Origin: Candidatus Protochlamydia sp.
GTDB lineage: Bacteria > Chlamydiota > Chlamydiia > Chlamydiales > Parachlamydiaceae
Assembly: GCA_013695355.1 (NCBI GenBank)
Contig: JACDAQ010000043.1
Location: 62,001-126,000 of the forward strand
Direction: 5' to 3'
Length of the DNA: 64,000 nucleotides
The first letter of the stretch is position 1. Each line of letters begins with the position of its first letter. Below are positions 7,574-15,909 of the stretch, piece after piece. The translations under genes were made by a program, and so were the position numbers. The notes beneath the pieces were generated by a model. That model ran no database searches. It was given only the letters and a program-made list of their open reading frames with translations, and was not told the DNA's origin.

Positions 7574-9668
7574 TTATTTTCAATTAATCCCTATTCCTTC
7601 AAATGCCCTGGCAGGCAGCTATAATTCATATCTTGTCGGATTATCTTATTTGATTGCGACTTTTGCCTCCTATGTTGCTCTTGATATTACTGAAAGAATC
7701 AGAGCTGGCGGGGAGACAATAGGATCCAAGATTTTATGGTTAATTTGCGGCGCACTTGCCATGGGAATGGGAATTTGGACAATGCACTTTATTGGAATGC
7801 TTGCTTTTATCATGCCTCATCCAATGAGCTATGAGCCATTACTAACCGGTTTATCCATGGCAGTTGCCATAATAGCCTCCGGCTTTGCATTTTATTTAAT
7901 TATTAATGAGCAAGTGAAAACTATGCCTTTAATGATGGGAGGTATTTTAATGGGGCTCGGCATTGTTTCCATGCATTATATGGGAATGTCGGCAATGGAA
8001 AATGTGAAAATACGCTATTTGCCAAGTTTCTTTTTTCTTTCGATAGGGATTGCAGTCCTTGCTTCAGAAATCGCACTTTGGTTAATGATCAAAGGAAGCC
8101 AGATAGGGAAAAAATGGCTGAAGATCGGCAGTGCTTTTGTCATGGGGTTTGCCATATGCGGCATGCATTATACAGGTATGGAAGCTGCAGTAATCACCCA
8201 TGTTCCTAGCGGCGTTGCACCCATCGTAACGGTGCTTAATCCTGGCTCATTATCAATTTATATTGCCCTAACAACCTTGGTTATTCTGTCAATTTCCCTT
8301 GCTGCCAGCAGATTCTGGCTACACTCGCTTCAAACAAGAAATAGAAAACTCATGGAAACAGAAGCTATTTTGGAGCAAAAAAGCATTGAACTTCAGGAGC
8401 TTAATCAAAACTTAATCACTTTGGTCGAAACAACAAAGGCTAATGAAGAAAAAATCCGCGCAATTCTCACAGCTGCGGCAGATGGAATAATTGTGATCAA
8501 TGAAGATGGGGTAATTGAATTATGCAATCGTGCGGGATCAGAAATATTTGGGTATTCAGGGAGTGAAATTCTTTATAAAAATATAACAGAATTTATTGGA
8601 AAAAAAAACCAAGAGAGAGAGAAAAAGTTTCACCCATTGCCATTTCCCTCTCTAATTGAAAAGCTTGATGCGTTGGTTGAATTGACTTCTCTTTCTAAAA
8701 GTAAGACAACAGCTCCCATTGACTTAAGTATATCTCGCTTAATTTTGAATAATAAATTTTTATATATCATCGTTTTCCGTGATATAACTGAAAGGAAGCT
8801 TGCCGAAAAGAACATGATCGCACTAAACCAAAAACTTGTTTCAACGGCTCGCATTGCTGGAATGGCAGAAGTTGCTGCCAGTGTTTTACATAATGTGGGC
8901 AATGTGCTGAACAGCGTTAATTTATCCGCCCAAATTCTTTTGGAAAGAAACCAATATTCTCAGATCCAGGGTTTGATCCGGGTGGCTAACCTTTTAAATA
9001 CACATCAGAATGACCTGGTTGAATTTTTTAAAGAGGACCCGATTGGCCGGAGCTTGCCGGAATATTTCAAGGAATTTGCAGCTTATTGGAATAATGAGCA
9101 GGCTTTCCTTAAACAAGAACTTGAATCACTTAATTCCAAGATTCTGCATATAAAAAACATTGTAAATATGCAGCAATCCTTAAAAGCAAGCAGCAGTTTG
9201 ATTGAAAAAATTCAAATTAATGATCTGATAGAAGACGCGCTAGCGATCAATTCAGAATTAATGGGAAAGTATGGAATACTCATCGAGCGCGATTTCGCAG
9301 AAAACTTATTTTTTGAAATAGATAAAGTTAAAATATTGCAAATTTTAATTAATTTGATAAAAAATGCGATGGAAGCTTTGATCGAAAGTGATAGAAAAGA
9401 AAAAAAAATTACGTTAAGTACAAAAGATGTCGATCAAAATTTTATCCAAATTGAAATCAGTGATAATGGTGTAGGCATTGGTCCAGAAAATATTTTAAAA
9501 ATCTTTTCTTACGGATTTACTACAAAAAAAGAAGGACATGGTTTCGGCTTGCATGTAAGCGCTCTTTCTGCCCAGGAAGCTGGGGGATACTTAAAAGCGT
9601 ATAGTAAGGGGCTTAATCAAGGGTCTACTTTTATTTTAAAGCTGCCAAAAAAAATGAATGAAAAATGA
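7560..9668 (+). CDS. MHYT-PAS sensor histidine kinase
   Basis: A 702-residue membrane sensor kinase. The first 260 residues are a seven-helix MHYT domain with the three diagnostic motifs MHFIGM (about 75), MHYMGM (about 138) and MHYTGM (about 202), thought in this family to bind a metal and sense a diatomic gas. A short coiled coil leads to a PAS domain (about 300-410; AADGIIVINEDG). The transmitter has the phospho-acceptor His in the variant box ASVLHNVGNVLNSV (about 443), the N box LINLIKNAMEAL, and the G boxes DNGVGIG and GHGFGLH. The start overlaps the upstream hydrolase gene. The probable partner receiver is the next gene. No output enzyme domain (GGDEF/EAL) is attached. Confidence 0.92.
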   Translation: MDLNDYFQLIPIPSNALAGSYNSYLVGLSYLIATFASYVALDITERIRAGGETIGSKILWLICGALAMGMGIWTMHFIGMLAFIMPHPMSYEPLLTGLSMAVAIIASGFAFYLIINEQVKTMPLMMGGILMGLGIVSMHYMGMSAMENVKIRYLPSFFFLSIGIAVLASEIALWLMIKGSQIGKKWLKIGSAFVMGFAICGMHYTGMEAAVITHVPSGVAPIVTVLNPGSLSIYIALTTLVILSISLAASRFWLHSLQTRNRKLMETEAILEQKSIELQELNQNLITLVETTKANEEKIRAILTAAADGIIVINEDGVIELCNRAGSEIFGYSGSEILYKNITEFIGKKNQEREKKFHPLPFPSLIEKLDALVELTSLSKSKTTAPIDLSISRLILNNKFLYIIVFRDITERKLAEKNMIALNQKLVSTARIAGMAEVAASVLHNVGNVLNSVNLSAQILLERNQYSQIQGLIRVANLLNTHQNDLVEFFKEDPIGRSLPEYFKEFAAYWNNEQAFLKQELESLNSKILHIKNIVNMQQSLKASSSLIEKIQINDLIEDALAINSELMGKYGILIERDFAENLFFEIDKVKILQILINLIKNAMEALIESDRKEKKITLSTKDVDQNFIQIEISDNGVGIGPENILKIFSYGFTTKKEGHGFGLHVSALSAQEAGGYLKAYSKGLNQGSTFILKLPKKMNEK

Positions 9669-9686
9669 AGGGAAAATTGGTGTCAA

Positions 9687-10352
9687 ATGGAAAATAACTA
9701 CCGCATTCTAGTGATTGATGATTTGGAAGAAATTCATCAGGATTTTCGGAAAAGCCTACTGCCTAAAGAAGATAAATCTGAGCAATTCCTTAAGGAAATG
9801 AATGAAAAATTTTTTGGCAAGGATGAATCAAATGAAAAAATTAAGCTACCTCCCTTTGAGATAGATTCGGCTTATCAAAGTAAAGAGGGGATAGCTATGA
9901 TTGAAAAATCAATCACAGAGCATTTGCCTTATGCCATTTCATTTGTTGATGTCCAGATGCCGCCTGGAGAGGATGGCATCCAGACAATTATTCCTATATG
10001 GAAATTGGACCCTGAAATACAGATTGTAATTTGTACAGCCTATGCTAAATACAATTGGGAAGATCTGACGAAAATTTTTGGCAATACGGACAGATTATTT
10101 ATATTAAAAAAACCTTTTGATAATATCGAGGTCGTTCAGCTTGCCTGTTCTTTAACTCAAAAATGGAACATGAACCGTGAGGTGAATGAAAAACTTTTAA
10201 AATTACAAAAAATGGAAAAATCTTTTGTTGATGAAAATAAGCCTAATCTGTATCCCGAGTTAGAAAAATCATTGGATTCTCTCAAAAAAGTCACTGCTGA
10301 TTTGGTGAGCTTGAATGAAAAATTAAAGAACAAAAAAATAAATCCAACTTAA
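9687..10352 (+). CDS. Atypical response regulator, partner of MHYT kinase
   Basis: A 221-residue protein 18 bases downstream of the histidine kinase. It has receiver landmarks: an acidic pair in LVIDDLEEIH (residues 11-12), the phosphorylatable Asp in FVDVQMPPGEDG (about 87), a Thr in VICTAYA and the Lys in LKKPFDN (about 141). The spacing between the acidic pair and the phospho-Asp is about 30 residues longer than in a canonical receiver because of a charged insertion (residues about 25-60). The C-terminal 60 residues form a coiled coil and there is no DNA-binding or enzymatic output, so signalling by protein contact is likely. Assignment as kinase partner rests on position. Confidence 0.85.
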   Translation: MENNYRILVIDDLEEIHQDFRKSLLPKEDKSEQFLKEMNEKFFGKDESNEKIKLPPFEIDSAYQSKEGIAMIEKSITEHLPYAISFVDVQMPPGEDGIQTIIPIWKLDPEIQIVICTAYAKYNWEDLTKIFGNTDRLFILKKPFDNIEVVQLACSLTQKWNMNREVNEKLLKLQKMEKSFVDENKPNLYPELEKSLDSLKKVTADLVSLNEKLKNKKINPT

Positions 10353-10447
10353 ATTAGTTTTGATAGTCATATATTAAGGCTAATTTTTTTTTAATATGAA
10401 TTGCATGTCTTCAATGGAAGCAAAAAATGTGTTAAAAAATATACATT

Positions 10448-10467
10448 ATGCTATAATATGCTATAAT
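10448..10467 (+). promoter_or_regulatory. Tandem -10-like boxes upstream of Nudix-like gene
   Basis: The 10-mer ATGCTATAAT occurs twice in tandem, each containing a perfect TATAAT. No good -35 box is seen at 17 bases. The duplicated -10 region lies 33-52 bases before the ATG at 10500. Confidence 0.35.
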
Positions 10468-10499
10468 ACAAAACATTTTTAATTCAATCGTGGAATATT

Positions 10500-11066
10500 A
10501 TGATTAGTTCAAATTCTATTCAACTAAATATAAATAGCTTAGATGGGTTAAAAGAATTATTGAATAATTATAAAGTTTGTCCCACGAATTGGATTAAAAG
10601 TGTAAATGCTTTATATAATGAAGTAACAAAAGGGGATTGTACCCTTTCAATCAAAAATGAAAGGCTGCATAGTCATGTCAATGGTGTTGTAATAAAATGT
10701 TTTTACACAAATGATCAAGGCGAAAAATACCAACTTTTTGAAGAAAAGCAAGTTTTTAAAAATGGACAAACTCGAGAGCGCGGACATAAATTTATAGCTG
10801 AAAAAATACAATCCAATGAATCTCCTGAACAAGCCGCCCTAAGGGGGCTAGCCGAAGAGCTTAAGATTTTTGGGCCAAAGGTATCCTTAACCCCCTTATT
10901 TGAAGAAAATAAATGTGACACAGTAGACTCGCCGGATTACAAGGGTATTCAAACTACCTACTGTACAAATGTTTTCCTCTGTGAAATATCTCCTACTCAT
11001 TATAAAGATTTTTATGTTGAGGATCAGGAAGATAAGCAGACTTTTTTTTCTTGGGTGAAAATCTAG
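10500..11066 (+). CDS. Nudix-like hydrolase
   Basis: A 188-residue protein with no signal peptide. Residues about 105-125 (NESPEQAALRGLAEELKI) fit the Nudix spacing E-x7-R-x-L-x-E-E-x-x-I, with one deviation: the Glu that normally follows Arg is Gly. The two adjacent Glu residues that bind Mg are kept. The flanking strands (HKFIAEKI before, VSLTPLFEE after) agree with a Nudix fold. Substrate is not predictable; Nudix enzymes hydrolyse nucleoside diphosphates linked to another group. The gene stands alone behind duplicated -10-like boxes. An alternative is a catalytically impaired Nudix-fold protein. Confidence 0.5.
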   Translation: MISSNSIQLNINSLDGLKELLNNYKVCPTNWIKSVNALYNEVTKGDCTLSIKNERLHSHVNGVVIKCFYTNDQGEKYQLFEEKQVFKNGQTRERGHKFIAEKIQSNESPEQAALRGLAEELKIFGPKVSLTPLFEENKCDTVDSPDYKGIQTTYCTNVFLCEISPTHYKDFYVEDQEDKQTFFSWVKI

Positions 11067-11106
11067 TGCTCCGTAATTTTTACAGAACACAAATATGATT
11101 GGAAAA

Positions 11107-11316
11107 TCATTCGCTGTTCTTAAATTCTAAGATATCACCCGGCTGGCACTGCAGATGCTCGCAAATATTGGATAATGTTGAAAAGCGGATTGCCCGTGCC
11201 TTGCCAGTTTTTAAAATAGATAAATTTTGAATTGTAATTCCCATCAACTCTGCTAAATCCTGCATTTTCATTTTTCTCTTCGCTAACATCACATCAAGAT
11301 TAACAATAATGCGCAT
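11107..11316 (-). CDS. Small XRE-family HTH regulator (YozG-like)
   Basis: Start set at the ATG 11316 because AAGGA lies 6 bases upstream; an in-frame extension to 11349 has none. The product is 69 residues, essentially a single Cro/CI helix-turn-helix: NLDVMLAKRKMKMQDLAEL, then GITIQNLSILKTGKA as turn and recognition helix, then STLSNICEHLQCQPGDILE. That last pattern is typical of the small YozG-type regulators. It follows the DUF2975 membrane protein gene by 10 bases, the arrangement usual for this pair. It probably autoregulates through the palindrome at 11957-11979. Confidence 0.88.
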   Translation of the reverse strand: MRIIVNLDVMLAKRKMKMQDLAELMGITIQNLSILKTGKARAIRFSTLSNICEHLQCQPGDILEFKNSE

Positions 11317-11326
11317 ATAGATATCC

Positions 11327-11893
11327 TTATATTGTAAATGATTGTTCATCTTGAATTTTGCTAGCCTCTAACATGATCCAAGAGATGACGATCACCAGAA
11401 CCCCACAAAAGATTGCCTCTAAGTTCGGTGTTCCAAACCCTACAGTAATGTAGCGATGTCCGGGAGGATTAGAAAGGGTCGTGGCAAGTACTATCAGCAA
11501 ATTGCTAAGAGGCTGGGCGATTAGGGCATCTAAAAAAAATAGCCAGCCTAAATAGTTGTAATAGCAGGCATTCATTGTGCTAAAAATAACTTCTTTTTTG
11601 TAATTCAAAAAAATCGATCTTAATACAAACAAACTTAAATATAAGGGTATAAATTTGACACACTGTGAGATGAAGCCGATTATTTTTGCAAGAATTGACC
11701 ATTGTACCGCACCTAAATTAACGTAGCCTTCAGGGGTTGAAACGGGAGGTTGTAAGAATTCATATTTTAAAAGATTTTTGATAGGGACTGTATCTATGAA
11801 AAGCCATTGGAAGATTACGCATAATGGAATGATGATCAACAATGCATTGAAAAAAAAATTGAGATAACGGCTGATTTTTTGAATTCTGTTCAT
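11327..11893 (-). CDS. DUF2975-like four-helix membrane protein
   Basis: Start chosen at ATG 11893, 7 bases after AGGAG; the ten-residue longer reading has no ribosome site. The product is about 188 residues with four hydrophobic segments (FFFNALLIIIPLCVIF, FIPLYLSLFVLRSIF, YLGWLFFLDALIAQPL and FCGVLVIVISWIML). Size, topology and the adjacent small XRE regulator match the DUF2975 family. Its biochemical role is not known; family members are usually expressed with the HTH protein and may modulate it at the membrane. The HTH gene follows at once. Confidence 0.75.
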   Translation of the reverse strand: MNRIQKISRYLNFFFNALLIIIPLCVIFQWLFIDTVPIKNLLKYEFLQPPVSTPEGYVNLGAVQWSILAKIIGFISQCVKFIPLYLSLFVLRSIFLNYKKEVIFSTMNACYYNYLGWLFFLDALIAQPLSNLLIVLATTLSNPPGHRYITVGFGTPNLEAIFCGVLVIVISWIMLEASKIQDEQSFTI

Positions 11894-11956
11894 ACTAAAG
11901 CTCCTTTTTTTGGCTTGCATCAATTTTTATCATACCCAACATTGTAAATCAATCAA

Positions 11957-11979
11957 AACTTAACGTTTATCGTTAAGTT
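11957..11979. promoter_or_regulatory. Palindromic operator upstream of DUF2975/HTH pair
   Basis: A perfect 9-bp inverted repeat AACTTAACG / CGTTAAGTT with a 5-base spacer, 64 bases upstream of the DUF2975 start and in otherwise unstructured AT-rich DNA. Size and symmetry fit a dimeric XRE regulator, so it is a likely autoregulatory operator. It also lies about 115 bases before the quinone reductase gene on the other strand and could affect both. Confidence 0.6.
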
Positions 11980-12092
11980 AATAATTTGGCAAGCATAAAA
12001 TTTTAAAAAAAACTTTCTTTGGATATTTATATTATGTATCTCATTAAGAAGAGGATTATTTTTTTTGAATTCATACTTTTAAAGGATTAACG

Positions 12093-13061
12093 ATGAAGGC
12101 AGTCCAAATATTTCAATATGGTGGCCCCGAAGTACTTGAATTACAAGAGGTGCAGGCTAAAAAGCCTGGAAAAGACCAGGCGTTAATCCGGGTTGAAGCT
12201 GCAGGAGTAAATTTTATTGATGTCTATCAAAGGCGTGGAATATATCCCGTAGAACTTCCCTATATACCTGGTTTAGAAGCTTCAGGAGTCGTCGAAGCAA
12301 TAGGAGAGGGGGTAAACAATGTAAAACCTGGAGATCGAGTGGCCTACGTGCATGAACCTGGTTCATATGCAGAATTAGCGCTTGTCAAAGCTGAGCATTT
12401 GATTCCTCTTCCTGCAGAACTCTCGTTTGAACAAGGAGCCGCTTTTCCTCTGCAGGGGATGACAGCGCATTACTTGATTCATGAATTTAGAAAAATAAAA
12501 CTTGGTGACATTGTTTTAATTCATGCAGCTGCGGGAGGAATGGGACTTATACTTGTACAATGGGCAAAGCATTTAGGGGCCCATGTTCTAGGGACCGTCT
12601 CTACTGAAGAAAAAGCAAAAATTGCCAAAGAAGCTGGAGCTGACGAGGTAATACTCTATACAAAACATGAATTTTCTACTGAGGTTAAAAGGCTGACAAA
12701 GGGGCATGGGGCCGATTTGATTATTGACGGGGTAGGCAAAACAACTTTTAATGGAAATTTGGAAGCAGCAGCCTTTAGAGGCAATATTGTGATATTTGGC
12801 GCAGCTAGCGGGCCCGCAGACCCTATTTTACCAAATGTTCTAATGAAGCATTCATTGACAATTTCTGGAGGAAGCCTGTCTAATTATTTATTGAACAAGG
12901 CAGATTTGCAAAATAGATCAAAAGCAGTTTTAGAGGGAATTCAGCAGGGTTGGTTAAAATTGAAGATCAATTCCTTTCCGTTGGAAAAAGCTGCCGAAGC
13001 CCATCAGGAATTAGAAGAAAGAAAAACTTCAGGAAAGTTAGTTCTTATGACAAGGAGATGA
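12093..13061 (+). CDS. qor: NADPH:quinone oxidoreductase, zinc-free MDR family
   Basis: A 322-residue member of the medium-chain dehydrogenase/reductase superfamily, close in size and motifs to E. coli QorA. The N-terminal catalytic domain has GPEVLELQEV, the NFIDVYQRRGIYP segment and PGLEASGVVEAIGEGV; the zinc-binding residues of alcohol dehydrogenases are missing. The Rossmann domain carries HAAAGGMGLILVQWAK and GADEVILY. It would reduce quinones with NADPH in the cytoplasm, in this family usually by one electron. Ribosome site AAAGGA is 9 bases before the ATG. A Lys-rich miniprotein gene follows. Confidence 0.9.
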   Translation: MKAVQIFQYGGPEVLELQEVQAKKPGKDQALIRVEAAGVNFIDVYQRRGIYPVELPYIPGLEASGVVEAIGEGVNNVKPGDRVAYVHEPGSYAELALVKAEHLIPLPAELSFEQGAAFPLQGMTAHYLIHEFRKIKLGDIVLIHAAAGGMGLILVQWAKHLGAHVLGTVSTEEKAKIAKEAGADEVILYTKHEFSTEVKRLTKGHGADLIIDGVGKTTFNGNLEAAAFRGNIVIFGAASGPADPILPNVLMKHSLTISGGSLSNYLLNKADLQNRSKAVLEGIQQGWLKLKINSFPLEKAAEAHQELEERKTSGKLVLMTRR

Positions 13062-13148
13062 GTAGGGTGATTTCTAATAGGGATGTTTTTGGAAGATTGA
13101 TAATTAATGATCTGCCAGATAAACTCTTAGGGAACCAAGGAGTTTTTT

Positions 13149-13259
13149 ATGACAAAAGAAGTCATCAAGCATCGTAAAGACGAAAAAAAGAAACCAGCCC
13201 TATCAGATAAAGAAAAAAAAGCCAAGAAACAAGAAAAAAAGCAAAGTAAAAAAAGTTAG
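13149..13259 (+). CDS. Lys-rich 36-residue miniprotein
   Basis: A short frame with a strong ribosome site (AAGGAG, 6 bases before the ATG). The product MTKEVIKHRKDEKKKPALSD plus 16 residues is 36 long and over 40 percent Lys, with a very high isoelectric point. The ribosome site, conserved-looking order and position after qor argue that it is real. Such a basic tail-like peptide could bind nucleic acid, but no family is recognised. A structured hairpin lies 34 bases downstream. Confidence 0.6.
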   Translation: MTKEVIKHRKDEKKKPALSDKEKKAKKQEKKQSKKS

Positions 13260-13292
13260 TCTTTTTCGTCTTTTCTTCACCAATTCCTCTGT

Positions 13293-13347
13293 GTGTGCTT
13301 TATTGATGGTGTGGCTGAAAAAAAACCACTGCGAACATAAAGCACAC
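13293..13347. other. Stable hairpin downstream of Lys-rich miniprotein
   Basis: An 11-bp perfect stem GTGTGCTTTAT / ATAAAGCACAC closes a 33-base loop that contains a second stem, GTGG / CCAC. No T run follows on either strand, so it is not a standard terminator. It may be a small structured RNA or a processing site. Confidence 0.45.
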
Positions 13348-13378
13348 TTGCTCTACTTAAAGAAAGAAACACCCTATT

Positions 13379-13437
13379 AAACTTCGAAGCTCCTGTGGTT
13401 GAACCATAAACAACTACCTTAATATATGGTGAAGTTT
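13379..13437. repeat. Degenerate copy of the AGCTC-cGCAGTTGAA repeat
   Basis: GAAGCTCCTGTGGTTGAA followed by an AAACAACTACC stretch matches, with substitutions, the repeat at 19568-19665 and the interior of the element at 33876-34038. The copy is itself palindromic (AAACTTC / GAAGTTT and ACCATA / TATGGT). The remaining intergenic DNA to 13820 shows no gene or recognisable element. Confidence 0.4.
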
Positions 13438-13820
13438 CTTATCCTGATCATCTTGCCTGCTTATCTTGTCAAAATCAAAGAATATTTCTTTCAAAACTTC
13501 TTTAGTCTAATGCCCCGGCTAAACGACCGTAACTACCCGGATAAGTGTCATTACTCATTTCTGAAGAAAACTTGAGAAAGTAAGACATCGGATCTTGCAA
13601 AAACAAAGGGATCATTTTTAATGAGATGAACGATAACTTGTTTAATGATTTAGAAAGGGGAATTAGACCTACAAGAAGAGCTTTGGCAAGAGTAGAACGT
13701 AATAAAGAGAGGGCATAAACGCTTTAACAGAGACGGAAAGTTTTATTGCAAAATCTCGACCTTGCTAAAGCGTATTTTCGGCCCGAGGACTTTTACTTAC
13801 AACTCAGTTACCTTAAATTA

Positions 13821-14435
13821 TTATAAATATCTTTGAGCTAACCTGTCGTAATTACGGGAAAAATGCGCTGAATGGCCGCTGATCTTTTGCATGTGAAAAT
13901 GTTCTTTAAAGCTTGGATAGGTAGGTAAGCGCGCTTCTTGATCAAGAATTCCCATTTGAATTCCCTTCTCAGCAATTTTTGAGGCATTGAGTGAGTTGAC
14001 GTACTCTAAGTACTCCATCGACTCAACGTATGAAGCCCGATTGAGCTGTCTTTTTGAAGCTAAATCATCTAGTTGATCGATTTTGGAAGTGACCAGTGCA
14101 TTATGGAGCTCAAATAACAATGCCCCAGTTATACATTCATTTTGCTTTGCGGCCACAGCCAGGCATATCGTCCGGGTATCAGGGTCCCAATATGCACCAA
14201 ATTGCTCGGATACAGATGTTTTTTTCACAATAATTTTTAAAGAACCCTCATTTAAAATGGTATCAATGAGAACTTTGCCCTCAGGCACTCTATATATAGC
14301 GAGCAAATCTTCTTGAATTTCCTTAGCGCAGTTGATTCTTCCAGTCTGCATAAGAGGATGGTTTGGTTGGACTGCTTGTAAGTTTATCTGACAAGATAAA
14401 AATATACTTAAAAAAATAACTAATAAACTTTTCAT
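13821..14435 (-). CDS. Exported protein of unknown function with FELHN motif
   Basis: A 204-residue protein with a signal peptide (SLLVIFLSIFLSCQI, cleavage near LQA) and ribosome site AAGGA before the ATG. The central region has CLAVAAKQNE, then TGALLFELHNAL, a spacing reminiscent of secreted bacterial proteins that carry a predicted degraded protease-like core; no HExxH is present. The C-terminal third is charged and helical. There is no lipobox in the usual place, although a Cys at position 15 makes lipidation possible. Function unknown. It is monocistronic, in the same orientation as the peptidase gene upstream. Confidence 0.7.
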   Translation of the reverse strand: MKSLLVIFLSIFLSCQINLQAVQPNHPLMQTGRINCAKEIQEDLLAIYRVPEGKVLIDTILNEGSLKIIVKKTSVSEQFGAYWDPDTRTICLAVAAKQNECITGALLFELHNALVTSKIDQLDDLASKRQLNRASYVESMEYLEYVNSLNASKIAEKGIQMGILDQEARLPTYPSFKEHFHMQKISGHSAHFSRNYDRLAQRYL

Positions 14436-14650
14436 AATGCTTCCTTAAATAGAAATAATAGTAAACAAGAATACAACAACATCGATTTAATTCAAATTTT
14501 TAAAAAAAAAGTTCCCTAGATAATCCTTAAGCTATTCTATCTGTGTTATTTCAGGGTAGATATCAAGCTGCCTTTCGTCGATAGTGCTATTAAGTAAGCC
14601 AATGGTAATTTATTTGAAAAATAGATAAAAATTTTAAGTGCCGTCATGAA

Positions 14651-15718
14651 TTAACAGATCCGATACCCTATAGTTAGATAACAAATTGAAGTTGAAAGGA
14701 TGGCTAAGAAAAGCAAAAAGGGATTATCCAAAGTTCTTTTTCTGGCTGCTAACATTGCCCTTACTCTTTTCATAGGAGTACTTTGATGCGATATAAATTG
14801 CGAAAGCAGGCAACCTTGAATTTGGTTCTTCGTATTTTTTGTTAATACTTTATAAATCGCGCTCGCAAGGTAGGTGGTGTCTAGGCCATAGCTTCTAATG
14901 CCGGCATCGCTGGCGTATTCCTGCTCCTCTTCAATTTTTTTTAACCATCTTCTAGTAGGTATCCACCAAAAAATTGCGCAGACAAGCGCACACCCTTGCT
15001 TTACCAAGGGATCATACCAGCGCAGATGTTCTAATTCATGTGCAATTACAGCCTCAAATTCTTTTTGAGACAAAACTTTAAGTAAATGTTTAGGGAAAAG
15101 GATAAACCTTGTCGAGAAAGCAGAAGGAATATTGATCTCATCAGAAATGAGAATTTCTATTTTTCCTTTTTTAATCTGTTTTTTTAAACTAGCGTTCCCA
15201 ATCTTCCGAGTGCAAACTCTACATTTGTTTTTAATCTTTTGATAATAGGCAAGCGCATAAAGGCAATTAACAGTTTTATAACTTAGAATGAATATTGAAA
15301 TAATAATTAAAATCATAAAGAAAGCATAAAAATAATTTTGAGGTATTTGTTCTGCTAAATAATAAGGGAGTGAAAGACCACTTTGCACAAACATTTCAGT
15401 TTGATAATCTGTTAAAAAAAAATGAATAAAGCATGACCTGATGTAGCTTTGGCAACTGAAAATATTAAGATCAAATATAATATTGTCTTTGAATGAATGA
15501 TAAAAAATAAAATCAAATGGGAGCTTTAAAATTGAAAGTGACCGATAAATAAAACGGAAACGAGGATTAGCAATACGAAATAAAAACATACAAATTTCAA
15601 CAAATGAACACATAAAAAAGAACAATAAGAAGCTACTTAATATAATTTGAGCAAAATCAATTAAATGAAAATTCGTGATCATTTTGCGATAATTTTTTGT
15701 TTCTGCTTTAAGAATCAT
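14651..15718 (-). CDS. M56 (BlaR1/MecR1-type) membrane metallopeptidase, orphan
   Basis: A 355-residue polytopic protein. Hydrophobic segments at the N-terminus and near residues 140-165 flank a cytoplasmic loop, and the zinc motif HELEH occurs at about 227-231 (AVIAHELEHLRWYDP), the M56 signature. Downstream are the conserved QEYASDAG segment, which provides the third zinc ligand, and a final transmembrane helix. The extracellular penicillin-sensing domain of BlaR1 is missing, so this is the short form that signals some other cue. M56 proteins normally cleave a BlaI-type repressor; no blaI gene is adjacent or present in the window. A cop-box-like palindrome lies 22 bases upstream of the start. 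A shorter start at M13 is possible. Confidence 0.85.
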   Translation of the reverse strand: MILKAETKNYRKMITNFHLIDFAQIILSSFLLFFFMCSFVEICMFLFRIANPRFRFIYRSLSILKLPFDFIFYHSFKDNIIFDLNIFSCQSYIRSCFIHFFLTDYQTEMFVQSGLSLPYYLAEQIPQNYFYAFFMILIIISIFILSYKTVNCLYALAYYQKIKNKCRVCTRKIGNASLKKQIKKGKIEILISDEINIPSAFSTRFILFPKHLLKVLSQKEFEAVIAHELEHLRWYDPLVKQGCALVCAIFWWIPTRRWLKKIEEEQEYASDAGIRSYGLDTTYLASAIYKVLTKNTKNQIQGCLLSQFISHQSTPMKRVRAMLAARKRTLDNPFLLFLAILSTSICYLTIGYRIC

Positions 15719-15737
15719 TAATGTGATTGATTATCAT

Positions 15738-15751
15738 ACTACATGTGTAGT
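15738..15751. promoter_or_regulatory. Cop-box / BlaI-type operator palindrome
   Basis: ACTACA-TG-TGTAGT, a perfect 6-bp inverted repeat containing TACANNTGTA, the known recognition pattern of the CopY/BlaI/MecI repressor family. It lies just upstream of the M56 peptidase start, where a BlaI-family repressor would be expected to act. Confidence 0.6.
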
Positions 15752-15909
15752 TATTATACAAGTCTAAATTCTTTTTCTTGGTTTGCTAGCTTCAGTTCTC
15801 TATAAAAAGATTGATCTTATTAAAAAAAATATATAAATCTGAGTTTTGCTTGCGTAGGGTAGATTTTTTTTTTAATCCCCCTCAAATAACTAGTAAAAAG
15901 GATAGTGGA

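Noticed and set aside
10500-11066. Phage or restriction origin for the AT-rich Nudix-like gene
   Set aside because: Its base composition is not clearly different from neighbours, and no integrase, att site or restriction gene is near.
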